A stretch of DNA of 64,000 nucleotides from assembly GCF_900291975.1 (NCBI RefSeq), contig NZ_OMPN01000001.1, forward strand, positions 372,001-436,000. The letters are read 5' to 3'. Made by a program: the position numbers and the translations under genes. The notes under the pieces are model-generated. The model was given only the letters and a program-made list of their open reading frames with translations, did no database searches and was not told the DNA's origin. The stretch comes from Agathobaculum massiliense. GTDB lineage: Bacteria; Bacillota; Clostridia; Oscillospirales; Butyricicoccaceae. Shown piece after piece: positions 17,461 through 28,208 of this stretch (the first letter of the stretch is position 1; every line of letters starts with the position of its first letter).

Positions 17461-17468
17461 TCCCCTTG

Positions 17469-18293
17469 CTACAGCCGCCCCAGCAGCGAGGCCGCTATTG
17501 CAAAAATATATACATGCGCCGGATAATAGAGGTAGAAAAGGTACTTCATGCCCCGCCCCCGCTTTCCGTTATACTGCAGGAGGAACGGCAGCGCCAGCCA
17601 CATGAAGAAAACCGAAGCAACGACCTCCCAGTCAAAAGCAGCCAGGCATTGCAGGGCGAGTACGATCCCCAGGAACACCGTATAGAAAATCGCAAGCGCC
17701 CGTTTGTTATTCCGGCAATAATAAAAGCCTATGCCGATCATCACAATCAGTATGCTGCCCTCGCACCAGATCGGACTGGGTACGAAAATGGTTGCCAGTT
17801 GCACTGCCAGCGGCGACACCGGCAAAAGCATCTGCACCGGCACAATGGAAAGCAGAAGCGCTGCCATCGCCAGTATGTACAGCGCCGCGAGGCCGTACCT
17901 GCGTCCGCGCAGGGCCTTGCGCGTGTTCTCGATCCACCAAAGGTAAATGACGATAACCGCCATAGTCGTAAAAATGCCGTTCATCACAATCATCCCGCCC
18001 GGCAGCGGGAAATAGATATTCACTATGGTATTTATAATATACATCAGCACGCCGCCTATGTACAAACGCAGCAGATACTTCCATCGGCTGTGCGTATGGG
18101 CAAAGCCCTCGGCCACGAAAAACACAAAAACCGGCGCGGCAATACGGCCGATTAGCGTCAAAATCAGCGGCATATCGGTTAAGGCCGAGCCGAAATAGTG
18201 GATATGGTCGATCGTCATAATGACAAGCGCCATGAGCTTGAGCTGGAAGCCGTCCAGCCCCCGCCGCCGCTCCAGTGATACGGATTGTTCCAT
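17469..18293 (-). CDS. TraX family membrane protein
   Basis: This 274-residue protein has about eight hydrophobic helices and the TraX signatures near the N-terminus: GFQLKLMALVIMTIDHIHYF and GRIAAPVFVFFVAEGFAHTHS. F-plasmid TraX acetylates pilin; the chromosomal homologues common in Firmicutes are uncharacterised acyltransferase-like proteins. Nothing conjugative surrounds it, so a conjugation role is unlikely. It has its own promoter and terminator. Confidence 0.85.
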   Translation of the reverse strand: MEQSVSLERRRGLDGFQLKLMALVIMTIDHIHYFGSALTDMPLILTLIGRIAAPVFVFFVAEGFAHTHSRWKYLLRLYIGGVLMYIINTIVNIYFPLPGGMIVMNGIFTTMAVIVIYLWWIENTRKALRGRRYGLAALYILAMAALLLSIVPVQMLLPVSPLAVQLATIFVPSPIWCEGSILIVMIGIGFYYCRNNKRALAIFYTVFLGIVLALQCLAAFDWEVVASVFFMWLALPFLLQYNGKRGRGMKYLFYLYYPAHVYIFAIAASLLGRL

Positions 18294-18330
18294 GTTGATT
18301 CCCTTTCCATCGTGTTATTGTTCTGTATAA

Positions 18331-18359
18331 ATAATACAATAATGCAATTGTTTTGTCAA
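18331..18359 (-). promoter_or_regulatory. traX promoter
   Basis: On the minus strand -35 TTGACA (18354-18359) and -10 TATTAT (18331-18336) are spaced 17 bp, about 40 bp before traX. Confidence 0.7.
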
Positions 18360-18362
18360 CCC

Positions 18363-18391
18363 TTGTTTTATCCGGCTGCTTTTGTTATAAT
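18363..18391 (+). promoter_or_regulatory. Promoter of the ArsC-like gene
   Basis: -35 TTGTTT (18363-18368) and -10 TATAAT (18386-18391) have a 17-bp spacer. It lies back-to-back with the traX promoter. Confidence 0.7.
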
Positions 18392-18416
18392 AGCAGACAA
18401 AAAGGAGAGCGGCGAA

Positions 18417-18752
18417 ATGAATATTCAGATTTTCGGCAAGAACAAATGCTTTGACACCAAAAAGGCCCAGCGGTGGTTCAAGGAGCGCGGCATTAAATTC
18501 CAAATGATCGATCTGGCGCAGAAAGGCATGTCCCGCGGCGAGCTGGACAGCGTTTTGAAGGCGGTCGGCGGGCTGGATACGCTGCTCGACGAAAAAAGCA
18601 GGGGCTATGCCGCCCTCGCCTATCTCGCGTATGACGAGGACAAAAAAGAAAAGCTGCTCGAGGACGGGACGCTGATGAAAACGCCGGTCGTGCGCAACGG
18701 TCGGCAGGCGACGGTGGGATACCAGCCCGAGGTCTGGGCATCGTGGGAATGA
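18417..18752 (+). CDS. ArsC/Spx-family thioredoxin-fold protein
   Basis: This 111-residue protein is a single ArsC-like domain starting IQIFGKNKCFDTKKAQRWFK, with one cysteine in the active-site loop and no CXXC. LMKTPVVRNGRQATVGYQPE at the C-terminus is the conserved cis-proline and substrate-loop region. This family includes arsenate reductases, YffB-type proteins and the transcription factor Spx; the lack of CXXC and the short length favour the ArsC/YffB branch. No arsenic genes are nearby, so the substrate is open. RBS AAAGGAGAGC. Confidence 0.8.
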   Translation: MNIQIFGKNKCFDTKKAQRWFKERGIKFQMIDLAQKGMSRGELDSVLKAVGGLDTLLDEKSRGYAALAYLAYDEDKKEKLLEDGTLMKTPVVRNGRQATVGYQPEVWASWE

Positions 18753-18768
18753 GAGAAAGCTATTATAT

Positions 18769-18800
18769 AAAAGACCTGTTCCGGTCGGAACAGGTCTTTT
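18769..18800. terminator. Bidirectional terminator
   Basis: The perfect 14-bp stem AAAAGACCTGTTCC / GGAACAGGTCTTTT with GGTC loop lies between the convergent arsC-like and XRE genes. Confidence 0.88.
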
Positions 18801-19006
18801 TAATCATCTACATATTCAAAAATATCTTCCACCCTGCAATGAAATGCTTTGCACAACGCTTCAATCTGTGCAATTTCAATCCGCTTTATGTCCTCATAGT
18901 ACAAGTTTGAAATCGTATTGGGACGGATACCTGTTATCTCAGAGAGTTGCTTCATGGACATTTTATGTTCCCCTAAAAGGTTGGAAACCTTTATCTTAAT
19001 CGGCAT
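18800..19006 (-). CDS. Small XRE-family DNA-binding protein
   Basis: This 68-residue protein is one Cro/CI-type helix-turn-helix domain: MKQLSEITGIRPNTISNLYYE followed by QIEALCKAFHCRVEDIFEYV. It resembles YozG/YvaO-type stand-alone HTH proteins. The divergent gene at 19159 has the dyad ATAACTTGACAAGTTAT across its -35, the obvious candidate operator for this regulator, and the same 14-bp core overlaps the SLH promoter at 5652-5665. A promoter (TTGAAA, 17 bp, TAAGAT) lies at 19030-19058 on the minus strand. Confidence 0.85.
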   Translation of the reverse strand: MPIKIKVSNLLGEHKMSMKQLSEITGIRPNTISNLYYEDIKRIEIAQIEALCKAFHCRVEDIFEYVDD

Positions 19007-19093
19007 AAAATCACCTCTTTATAATCAAAATCTTAGCATTAAAAGTTACTTTTTTCAATTATTACGCCCATATATATCTTTTATAGTTTTATT

Positions 19094-19127
19094 ATAACTT
19101 GACAAGTTATTTTATGCGTTATATAAT
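19094..19127 (+). promoter_or_regulatory. Consensus promoter with 17-bp inverted-repeat operator
   Basis: -35 TTGACA (19099-19104) and -10 TATAAT (19122-19127) have a 17-bp spacer, a perfect sigma-A promoter. ATAACTTG-A-CAAGTTAT (19094-19110), a perfect dyad about one base, covers the -35. A further ATAACTT half-site follows the -10. Confidence 0.78.
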
Positions 19128-19158
19128 AACTTCAAAAGATATGCAAAGGGGTGTTTTT

Positions 19159-19404
19159 ATGTTCCACAAACCAACTATCGCAGAGCTGGAAGAAGAACTG
19201 CACCAGTTGACCGATGATCTACTAATCGATTTATTCCTCTGCGACCTGCTTGTGCATTATCCGGCCGATCCCGCGGCGGACAACCACACGTTTCTCGCGG
19301 CGGTATCCCGCACCGGCTGCTTCTTAAAGCAGCACAGCACGGATCTAAGCGCCGCGGGCCGTTTTCTGCTCGAACGCGCAAAGGAAAACGCCGCATCGGC
19401 CTGA
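19159..19404 (+). CDS. Small protein of unknown function
   Basis: This 81-residue soluble protein opens with an acidic helical stretch (PTIAELEEELHQLTDDLLIDL). I do not recognise a family. ATG 19159 was chosen because AAAGGGGTG precedes it; upstream in-frame starts overlap the promoter. It is transcribed divergently from the XRE gene under a consensus promoter whose -35 is buried in a dyad, so it is probably its tightly regulated partner. The stop codon lies in the loop of the terminator hairpin. Confidence 0.6.
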   Translation: MFHKPTIAELEEELHQLTDDLLIDLFLCDLLVHYPADPAADNHTFLAAVSRTGCFLKQHSTDLSAAGRFLLERAKENAASA

Positions 19405-19414
19405 TGCGGCGTTT
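19386..19414. terminator. Bidirectional terminator overlapping the small gene's stop
   Basis: The stem AAACGCCGCATC / GATGCGGCGTTT with a five-base loop lies between the small gene and the convergent UPF0210 gene. Confidence 0.8.
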
Positions 19415-19418
19415 CGTT

Positions 19419-20783
19419 TTAGTTTTTCAAGCTCTGGATGGGCGCCGGAATGCGGCCGCCGCGGTGGATGAACCTCGCGGGCGAGCCGGTGGCGATCGGC
19501 ATGATGGGCGCGCTGCCCAGCAGGCCGCCGAACTCCACCATATCCCCCACCTTTTTGCCAATGGCCGGAATGACGCGCACGGCGGTCGTCTTGGAGTTGA
19601 CAACGCCGATGGCGATTTCATCCGCGATCAGGCCGGAAATGACCTCGGCGGTCGTGTCGCCGGGTACGGCGACCATGTCGATGCCGACCGAGCAGACCGC
19701 AGTCATGGCTTCGAGCTTCTCAAGCGTGAGTGCGCCCGCCTGCGCGGCGGCGATCATGCCCTCGTCCTCGGACACCGGAATAAACGCGCCCGACAGCCCG
19801 CCGACGCTGGACGACGCCATCACGCCGCCCTTTTTGACCGCGTCGTTGAGCATCGCCAGGATAGCAGTCGTACCGCAGCAGCCGCAGACCTCCAGGCCGA
19901 CCTCTTCGAGGATGCGCGCGACCGAGTCACCGATTGCCGGCGTCGGCGCGAGCGACAGGTCTACAATGCCGAACGGCACGCCTAAACGCTGGCTCGCCAG
20001 CGCGCCGACAAGCTGGCCCATGCGGGTAATCTTGAACGCGGTCTTTTTAATGACTTCAGCCACCTCGTTAATCGGGCAGTCGCCCGCGCGTCGGATAGCC
20101 GACTGCACCACGCCCGGGCCGGATACGCCGACATTGATAACGGTTTCCGGCTCGCCGATGCCATGGAACGCACCCGCCATGAACGGGTTGTCGTCCACCG
20201 CGTTGGCGAATACGACCAGCTTGGAGCAACCCATGGATTCGTTGTCCTTTGTCAGCTCGGCGGTCTGCTTGATGATACGCCCCATCAGCGCAATGGCATC
20301 CAGATTGACGCCCGCCTTGGTCGAGGCCACGTTGACCGACGAGCAGACCAGACTGGTCTCAGCCAGCGCCTCGGGTATGGAATTGATGAGGATCTCGTCG
20401 CCCTTGGCAAAACCTTTCTGCACCAGCGCGGAAAAACCGCCGACAAAGTTGACGCCGGTAGCCGACGCAGCGCGGTCGAGCGCCCTGGCCAGCGGCACAT
20501 AGCTGTCCGCATCCGTCACTGCGCCGATCATCGCGATCGGGGTGACCGAAATACGCTTGTTGATGATCGGGATACCCAGCTCGCGCTCGATCTGCTCGCC
20601 GGTCGCGACCAGCTTTTCCGCGCGGCGGGTGATTTTGTCATACACCTTGTCCGCCAGCACATGGATGTCGCTGCTGGCCAGGTCGCGCAGCGAAATGCCC
20701 ATCGTGATCGTGCGGATGTCGAGGTGCTCCTCCTCTATCATCTTGATGGTTTCCAGTATATCTTTTGTGTTGATCATTGACAT
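19419..20783 (-). CDS. UPF0210 / PFL family protein
   Basis: This 454-residue protein has the hallmark start [30 protein letters not shown] and glycine-rich segments such as [24 protein letters not shown] and [21 protein letters not shown]0210 proteins are widespread in anaerobes, related to the radical-chemistry enzyme fold, and have no settled function. The ACT-domain protein just upstream is its standard partner, and the pair may form a metabolite-sensing complex. ATG 20783 was chosen because GGGGA lies eight bases upstream; ATG 20777 is a possible alternative. Length is as expected for the family. Confidence 0.88.
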   Translation of the reverse strand: MSMINTKDILETIKMIEEEHLDIRTITMGISLRDLASSDIHVLADKVYDKITRRAEKLVATGEQIERELGIPIINKRISVTPIAMIGAVTDADSYVPLARALDRAASATGVNFVGGFSALVQKGFAKGDEILINSIPEALAETSLVCSSVNVASTKAGVNLDAIALMGRIIKQTAELTKDNESMGCSKLVVFANAVDDNPFMAGAFHGIGEPETVINVGVSGPGVVQSAIRRAGDCPINEVAEVIKKTAFKITRMGQLVGALASQRLGVPFGIVDLSLAPTPAIGDSVARILEEVGLEVCGCCGTTAILAMLNDAVKKGGVMASSSVGGLSGAFIPVSEDEGMIAAAQAGALTLEKLEAMTAVCSVGIDMVAVPGDTTAEVISGLIADEIAIGVVNSKTTAVRVIPAIGKKVGDMVEFGGLLGSAPIMPIATGSPARFIHRGGRIPAPIQSLKN

Positions 20784-20877
20784 AATAATAGTCCCCGTAT
20801 TTACCCATAACAGGATATTTTTTCTTCCGCACGCACTCTTCCCGCGCGCAGCGCCGTTTGGCGGAAAATGTCGTTTT

Positions 20878-21147
20878 TTATATTTTGTGCATCGCGTCGA
20901 AGATATCCTCATGCATGGTATGGATCTTCATGCCAAGCGTTTCTCCGTCCTGATCGAGCAGGTCGGCCAGCGCGGTGAAATCCACCGTACACTGATCGAT
21001 ATTCACCAGCATGACCATGGCGAACATGTCCTCCATAACATTCTGCGAAATATCGACAATATTCACCCGATGCCTGTACAGCGTGTCGGATATCTTAGCG
21101 ATAATGCCCGTGCGGTCCTTACCGACCACCGTGATAACTGCGCGCAT
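20878..21147 (-). CDS. ACT domain protein (UPF0237)
   Basis: This 89-residue single ACT domain has the ligand-binding opening [20 protein letters not shown] and [11 protein letters not shown]. Such stand-alone ACT proteins almost always precede a UPF0210 gene, as here (95 bp gap). They likely bind an amino acid and regulate the neighbour; the ligand is unknown. Confidence 0.9.
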   Translation of the reverse strand: MRAVITVVGKDRTGIIAKISDTLYRHRVNIVDISQNVMEDMFAMVMLVNIDQCTVDFTALADLLDQDGETLGMKIHTMHEDIFDAMHKI

Positions 21148-21174
21148 GTTTTATTCCTCCAAAAAATTAATTGA

Positions 21175-22329
21175 TTATTGTTCCCCCATGTCCGGCTGGC
21201 CAGCCGCGACAATGGTGTTGATAATACTGTTGGATACCAGGAACCCCTTTTCGGTCAGGTACCAGCGCGTACCCTGATGGGCGACCAGCTCGTTTCCCAT
21301 CAGGCCGCGGAACGCTTCCTCATAGGGTGTGGAGTCGATGTTATACCGTTTCTCCAAATCGAGGAAGTCCACCCCGTCCGAGGTACGCAGGCGTACCATC
21401 AGGTATTCGCCCTGCCGCTGGAACGTCGGCACCTCGTCCTCGTCCCGCAGGATATCCTCGCCGCTTATGTAGGCCTTGATGTCGCGCGCGAACTCGAACC
21501 GGCGCCCGTTCATAAACGAATGCGCGCCCGGCCCCAGCCCCAGATACTCGGACAGGTCCCAGTATTTCTGATTGTGGCGCGACCGAAAGCCCGGACGGGC
21601 GAAGTTGGATATTTCATAATGCTCAAAGCCGTCCTTGCGGAGCAGCTCGCACATGGCGAGATAGGTGTCCGCCTGCGCGTCGTCATCGGGCAGAGTCGGG
21701 TTTTCGCGCCCCATCGGCGTGGCCGGTTCGAGCTTCAGCCCGTAGCAGGACAGATGCTTCGGACCGAGCGCAAGGCACTGCTCCACCGAGTCGAGAAACC
21801 GCTCCTGCGTCTGCCCGGGCAGGCCGTACATCAGGTCCAGACTGATATTGGAAAAACCTTTCTCCCGCGCCAGGTCAACCGCATCCTTCGCCTGCTGGAA
21901 CGTATGGAGGCGGCCGATGGCCTTCAGTTCGTCGTCATGTGCGGACTGCACACCGAACGACAGCCGGTTCACGCCCTGCTTTTTCATCATTTCCAGCATT
22001 TTTTTATCCGTGCTTTCCGGATTGCACTCGACCGTGATCTCCGCGTCATCCGCAAGGGGAAACTTGTTCCGCACCTCCTGCAGGATGCGGCCGAGGTATT
22101 TCGGCCCCAGGCATGTCGGCGTGCCGCCGCCGATATAGACCGTATCCACCGTGTAGCCGCTGCACAGCGCGCCGTAGGAGCGGATATGGGTCAGCAGCGC
22201 CGAAACATAGTCTTTCATCAGTTCCTTGTCCGGCACGGAGTAAAAATCACAGTAGCCGCATTTCTGCACGCAGAACGGGATATGCAGGTACAGGCCGAGC
22301 GGCTTGTTTCGATAACTAAATTTACTCAT
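21175..22329 (-). CDS. hemW: Radical SAM protein HemW
   Basis: This 384-residue radical SAM enzyme carries the iron-sulfur motif [10 protein letters not shown] near residue 20, then [11 protein letters not shown] and the C-terminal HemW domain with [12 protein letters not shown]. HemW is a haem chaperone related to, but not the same as, coproporphyrinogen oxidase HemN; the CX3CX2C-F pattern without HemN's extra cysteine supports HemW. It overlaps lepA by 4 bp (ATGA), the classic lepA-hemW pair. Confidence 0.93.
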   Translation of the reverse strand: MSKFSYRNKPLGLYLHIPFCVQKCGYCDFYSVPDKELMKDYVSALLTHIRSYGALCSGYTVDTVYIGGGTPTCLGPKYLGRILQEVRNKFPLADDAEITVECNPESTDKKMLEMMKKQGVNRLSFGVQSAHDDELKAIGRLHTFQQAKDAVDLAREKGFSNISLDLMYGLPGQTQERFLDSVEQCLALGPKHLSCYGLKLEPATPMGRENPTLPDDDAQADTYLAMCELLRKDGFEHYEISNFARPGFRSRHNQKYWDLSEYLGLGPGAHSFMNGRRFEFARDIKAYISGEDILRDEDEVPTFQRQGEYLMVRLRTSDGVDFLDLEKRYNIDSTPYEEAFRGLMGNELVAHQGTRWYLTEKGFLVSNSIINTIVAAGQPDMGEQ

Positions 22330-24137
22330 GATTCCTCGTCCAGCTTGAGCACCGCCATGAACGCCTCGGTCGGGATCTGCACCGTACCGAGCGAACGCAT
22401 CTTCTTTTTACCTTCCTTCTGCTTTTCCAGCAGCTTCTTCTTGCGGGTGATATCGCCGCCGTAGCACTTGGCGAGTACATCCTTACGCATCGCCTTGACC
22501 GTTTCGCGCGCAATCACCTTGCCACCGATCGCGGCCTGGATAGGTACCTCGAACAGCTGGCGCGGGATATTCTCCTTGAGCTTTTCACAGATGCGGCGCG
22601 CGCGGCCGTAGGCCTTCTCGCGGTGGACAATAAAGGAAAGCGCGTCCACCTGGTCGCCGTTGAGCAGCATGTCCACCTTTACCAGGTCGCTCGGCCGGTA
22701 GTCGAGCAGCTCATAGTCAAGCGAAGCGTAGCCTTTGGTGCGCGCCTTAAGCGCGTCGAAAAAGTCGTAGATGATTTCATTGATCGGCATTTCGTAGTGC
22801 AGTTCGACCAGGTTGGAGTCAAGATACTGCATATCCTTGAACACGCCGCGGCGCTCCTGGCACATGGGCATGATATTGCCGACAAATTCCTGCGGGGTCA
22901 TAATGGTGGCCTTGACGAACGGCTCGCGCGCCTCGTCGATCAGGCCGGGGTCGGGGTAGTCGTGCGGGTTGTCGCAATGGACAACCGCGCCGTCGGTCCG
23001 CACGATCTCATACACGACCGAGGGCAGCGTGGTGACCAGGTCGAGGTCGAACTCGCGTTCAAGCCGCTCCTGGATGACCTCCATATGCAGCATGCCGAGG
23101 AAACCGCAGCGGAAGCCGAAGCCCAGCGCGACCGAGCTTTCCGGCTCGAACGACAGCGCCGCATCGTTGAGTTGGAGCTTTTCCAGCGCGTCGCGCAGGT
23201 CGGGGTATTTGGAGCCGTCCTCGGTATAGATGCCGCAGAACACCATGGGCTGCGCCGGACGGTAGCCGGGCAGCGGCTCCGCGGTCGGCCGTCCCGCCTC
23301 GGTGACCGTGTCGCCCACACGGGTATCGGACACGGTCTTGATAGACGCGGTAAAGTAGCCGACCTCGCCCGCGCACAGCTCCTGCTGGGGCGACAGGCCG
23401 AGCGGCAGCATATAGCCGCATTCGAGTACCTGGAACTCCGCACCCGTGGCCATCATTTTCACCCTCATGCCCGGCCGGATGCTGCCGTCCATCAGCCTCA
23501 TATAAACAATAACGCCCTTATAGGGGTCGTACTGGCTGTCAAAGATAAGCGCGCGCAGCGGCGCGTCTGCGTCGCCCTGCGGTGCGGGGATGTCGGACAC
23601 GATGCGTTCGAGTACCGCGTGGATGTTGATATTCATTTTGGCCGAGATCTCCGGACTATCCTCGGCTGGGATACCGATGATGTCCTCGATCTCCTGCTTG
23701 ACGCGCGGCGCGTCCGCCGCGGGCAGGTCGATCTTGTTGATGACCGGTACAACCTCCAGCCCCGCGTCAATAGCGAGGTAGGTGTTGCCCAGCGTCTGCG
23801 CCTCGATCCCCTGTGCCGCATCCACCACCAGCAGCGCGCCCTCGCACGCGGCGAGCGAACGAGAAACCTCATAATTGAAGTCCACATGCCCGGGCGTGTC
23901 GATCAGGTTCATCTCATAGGTCTGGCCGTCGTCGGCCTCGTATTCCATGCGCACCGCGCGCGCCTTGATCGTGATGCCGCGCTCGCGCTCCAGATCCATA
24001 TTGTCAAGCAGTTGTTCCTCCATCTCACGCTGGGACACGGCCTTGCACTGTTCGAGCAGGCGGTCCGCCAGCGTCGACTTGCCGTGGTCGATATGCGCGA
24101 TGATGGAAAAATTCCGTATTTGCCCGCGATTTTTCAC
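22326..24137 (-). CDS. lepA: Elongation factor 4 (LepA)
   Basis: This 603-residue translational GTPase back-translocates stalled ribosomes or helps ribosome biogenesis. GTPase motifs are clear: [26 protein letters not shown] and NKIDLPAAD. The LepA-specific C-terminal domain ends in a basic stretch ([20 protein letters not shown]). Length is normal. It is the first gene of lepA-hemW and is divergent from the hrcA operon. Confidence 0.97.
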   Translation of the reverse strand: MKNRGQIRNFSIIAHIDHGKSTLADRLLEQCKAVSQREMEEQLLDNMDLERERGITIKARAVRMEYEADDGQTYEMNLIDTPGHVDFNYEVSRSLAACEGALLVVDAAQGIEAQTLGNTYLAIDAGLEVVPVINKIDLPAADAPRVKQEIEDIIGIPAEDSPEISAKMNINIHAVLERIVSDIPAPQGDADAPLRALIFDSQYDPYKGVIVYMRLMDGSIRPGMRVKMMATGAEFQVLECGYMLPLGLSPQQELCAGEVGYFTASIKTVSDTRVGDTVTEAGRPTAEPLPGYRPAQPMVFCGIYTEDGSKYPDLRDALEKLQLNDAALSFEPESSVALGFGFRCGFLGMLHMEVIQERLEREFDLDLVTTLPSVVYEIVRTDGAVVHCDNPHDYPDPGLIDEAREPFVKATIMTPQEFVGNIMPMCQERRGVFKDMQYLDSNLVELHYEMPINEIIYDFFDALKARTKGYASLDYELLDYRPSDLVKVDMLLNGDQVDALSFIVHREKAYGRARRICEKLKENIPRQLFEVPIQAAIGGKVIARETVKAMRKDVLAKCYGGDITRKKKLLEKQKEGKKKMRSLGTVQIPTEAFMAVLKLDEES

Positions 24138-24324
24138 ACCGAAAGCTCCTTACCTTTCCTTAATAGCAATATGGAAATATTATACCACGTTTTACGCCGC
24201 CCCACAAGCATACTTTTGCACAAGCGGGCCGCCCGCTCCCCTGCTCTTTCCAGCACATTAGCAGTCCCTATCCGGCTGTGACAACCCGTTTCCTATCATT
24301 TAACAAAATATTCATAAACGAGAC

Positions 24325-24353
24325 TTGACTTTGCCGCTACGCGGTGGTAAATT
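24325..24353 (+). promoter_or_regulatory. Promoter of hrcA-grpE-dnaK-dnaJ
   Basis: -35 TTGACT (24325-24330) and -10 TAAATT (24348-24353) have a 17-bp spacer. The CIRCE operator begins 5 bp after the -10, at the transcription start. Confidence 0.75.
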
Positions 24354-24357
24354 AGTT

Positions 24358-24384
24358 TTAGCACTCAGATAGGCGGAGTGCTAA
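24358..24384. promoter_or_regulatory. CIRCE operator, perfect consensus
   Basis: TTAGCACTC-N9-GAGTGCTAA, with both nine-base arms matching consensus exactly. HrcA binds here and represses the class I heat-shock operon. Confidence 0.97.
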
Positions 24385-24416
24385 CCCGTTTTCACACAGG
24401 AAAGGAGTCCGCTCAG

Positions 24417-25463
24417 GTGGAGCTTTCGGAACGAAAAAAGCAGATCCTCAAGGCCATCATCGGCGATTATATCCGCACAGCCGAGCCAGTCGGCTCCAAG
24501 GCACTGACCGAGGGGCATGCGCTTCCGTTTTCCTCCGCCACCATCCGCAACGAGATGAGCGAGCTGGAGGAAATGGGTTTTCTGGAAAAGCCGCACACCT
24601 CCGCCGGCCGCATTCCTTCGCCGCAGGGCTACCGTCTTTATGTTGACGAGCTGATGGAGCAACCGGCTGAAACGCCGGACGACGCCGCGCCGCTGCAGAG
24701 CATCCTGCAGACCAAGGTGCGCGAGCTCGACCATTTGATACGCGAGGCGGGCAAGCTGATTTCCAGCCTGACCAATTACGCTTCCGTCGCGATCACCCCC
24801 GCCATGACCCAGGCATCCATCCGCCAGTTCGAGATCATCGCCATTGACAAAATGAATTTTGTCATCGTGGTTGTAACCGACTCCGGCTCGGTCAAAAATA
24901 AAATGGTGCGGACCATGACCGACGTCACCAAGGACGAGGCCGAGCTTCTCACCTATGTCCTCAACCAGACGCTGACCGGCCTGCCGCTCAGCCACATCAC
25001 GGCCGAGCGTTTCGATATCGTGCGCAGGGCCGCGGGATTGACCGCCCTTTTGGCCCCCGTGGCCGAATATGTCGCCGAACTGATCGAAGAGCTGGGGGAT
25101 CAGAAGGTCTTTCTGGACGGGACCAACAAGCTGCTGCGCTTTCCGGAATACAAGGACCTGCACAAAGCGCAGGCGCTGCTTGACTATATGGAGGATGACA
25201 GCCGGCACCTATTGCCTACGACCCGTAAGATTGACGGAATCCAGTTCTTCATCGGGCCGGAAAACGGGGAGAACCCGCTTAGCGATACATCCGCGATTTA
25301 TGCAAAATACGATATCGGCAAAATCGGTCAGGGCGCGATCGGCATCGTGGGGCCGACCCGCATGGATTACGCCAAGTTGTCCGCACAACTCAGCCGCTTC
25401 GCCAAGGGGCTGAATCAGTTGATTGCCGAGACCTTTTTAGACGAGAAAGACGGAAATCCCTGA
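24417..25463 (+). CDS. hrcA: Heat-inducible transcription repressor HrcA
   Basis: This 348-residue repressor has an N-terminal winged helix with ERKKQILKAIIGDYIRTAEP and the signature SSATIRNEMSELEEMGFLEKPHTS, then a GAF-like dimerisation and inserted domain. The start is GTG 24417, nine bases after GGAG; an in-frame GTG at 24378 lies inside the CIRCE element and is rejected. HrcA needs GroEL to bind CIRCE, and heat titrates the chaperonin. First gene of the operon. Confidence 0.96.
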   Translation: MELSERKKQILKAIIGDYIRTAEPVGSKALTEGHALPFSSATIRNEMSELEEMGFLEKPHTSAGRIPSPQGYRLYVDELMEQPAETPDDAAPLQSILQTKVRELDHLIREAGKLISSLTNYASVAITPAMTQASIRQFEIIAIDKMNFVIVVVTDSGSVKNKMVRTMTDVTKDEAELLTYVLNQTLTGLPLSHITAERFDIVRRAAGLTALLAPVAEYVAELIEELGDQKVFLDGTNKLLRFPEYKDLHKAQALLDYMEDDSRHLLPTTRKIDGIQFFIGPENGENPLSDTSAIYAKYDIGKIGQGAIGIVGPTRMDYAKLSAQLSRFAKGLNQLIAETFLDEKDGNP

Positions 25464-25501
25464 ACATCGGGATTTTCAGCAAATGGAGGCATGAAAACAA
25501 T

Positions 25502-26047
25502 ATGAGCAAGAAAAAGCAGTCCGATCCGGCCGAAGCCGAGCAGAAGGCGCCGGAAACCCCGTCCGAGGATGAAACGGCAAAGGCCGCCGCACAGGAGGAA
25601 CAGGCTGCGCCCGCCGAAAACTGGAAAGCAAAATACGAGGAGCTGAATGACCGCTATCTCCGCATGGCGGCGGAATACGACAACTTCCGCAAGCGCAGCC
25701 AGCGTGAGCGCGAGCAGGCGTATACGGACGCGGTCAGCCGCGCGGTGACCGCGCTTCTCCCCACCTATGACAACCTTGAGCGTGCGCTCAAGGCCGAGAC
25801 CGCGGATGCGGAATACAAAAAGGGCGTGGAACTGACCATGACCCAACTGACCGACAGCCTGAAAGGCCTGAATGTCACCGTGATCGAGGCTTCGGCCGGC
25901 ACCACGTTCGACCCGAATTTCCACAACGCCGTGATGCATGTCGAAGATGAAGCGCTGGGAGAAAGTGTGATCGCCGAGGTATTCCAGCAGGGCTTCCAGA
26001 TAGGCGACAAGGTGATCCGGCACGCGATGGTAAAGGTTGCAAACTGA
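25502..26047 (+). CDS. grpE: Nucleotide exchange factor GrpE
   Basis: This 181-residue protein has a charged disordered N-terminus, a long coiled coil (about 45-100, KYEELNDRYLRMAAEYDNFRK) and the C-terminal beta domain (VTVIEASAGTTFDPNFHNAV, ending IRHAMVKVAN). GrpE opens DnaK for ADP release and is a thermosensor in many species. It is followed by an unusual hairpin-dense spacer before dnaK. Confidence 0.96.
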   Translation: MSKKKQSDPAEAEQKAPETPSEDETAKAAAQEEQAAPAENWKAKYEELNDRYLRMAAEYDNFRKRSQREREQAYTDAVSRAVTALLPTYDNLERALKAETADAEYKKGVELTMTQLTDSLKGLNVTVIEASAGTTFDPNFHNAVMHVEDEALGESVIAEVFQQGFQIGDKVIRHAMVKVAN

Positions 26048-26053
26048 AAACCC

Positions 26054-26209
26054 TATAGGGGACTTCAAAAGTCCCCTATACGAAAGCAATTTCCTTTGAA
26101 ACTTGCTTTCGACATCCGAATGCCGCCGTCCAAGGCGGCTGAATCGAGGAATAAAATCCGAGATACATGCTCTCGGATTTTATGGAACTTTCCGCTTGCG
26201 GAAAGTTCC
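26054..26209. repeat. Hairpin-dense spacer between grpE and dnaK
   Basis: The 238-bp gap holds five perfect inverted repeats in a row: TATAGGGGACTT / AAGTCCCCTATA (26054-26080), CGAAAGCAA / TTGCTTTCG (26081-26111), GCCGCC / GGCGGC (26122-26139), ATAAAATCCGAGA / TCTCGGATTTTAT (26151-26183), and GGAACTTTCCGC / GCGGAAAGTTCC (26184-26209). None has a long U-tract, so they look more like processing or stability elements, or a palindromic repeat array, than a plain terminator. I see no ORF or promoter of note in it. Confidence 0.8.
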
Positions 26210-26270
26210 TGATAAACGCGCGCGTCACCGCGCATCCCTGATACAGAGAAAACAATATCGAATCATATAA

Positions 26271-28133
<1,863 letters not shown>

Positions 28134-28136
28134 TTC

Positions 28137-28181
28137 CATGCCGCGTGGGGCGGGACGGTCTCCGTTCCGCCCTGCGGCATG
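28137..28181 (+). other. Long hairpin between dnaK and dnaJ
   Basis: The outer arms CATGCCGC / GCGGCATG enclose an inner GC-rich stem (GGGCGG / CCGCCC). It starts just after the dnaK stop, without a U-run, and may protect the dnaK message 3' end or reduce dnaJ expression. Confidence 0.6.
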
Positions 28182-28208
28182 TCATTTTCCGTTATTTGAG
28201 GGAGCATA

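Noticed and set aside
20784-20912. N-terminal extension of the UPF0210 protein
   Set aside because: The extra residues are unlike the family, and the RBS lies before 20783.
24378-24416. Earlier GTG start for hrcA
   Set aside because: It lies inside the CIRCE operator and has no RBS.
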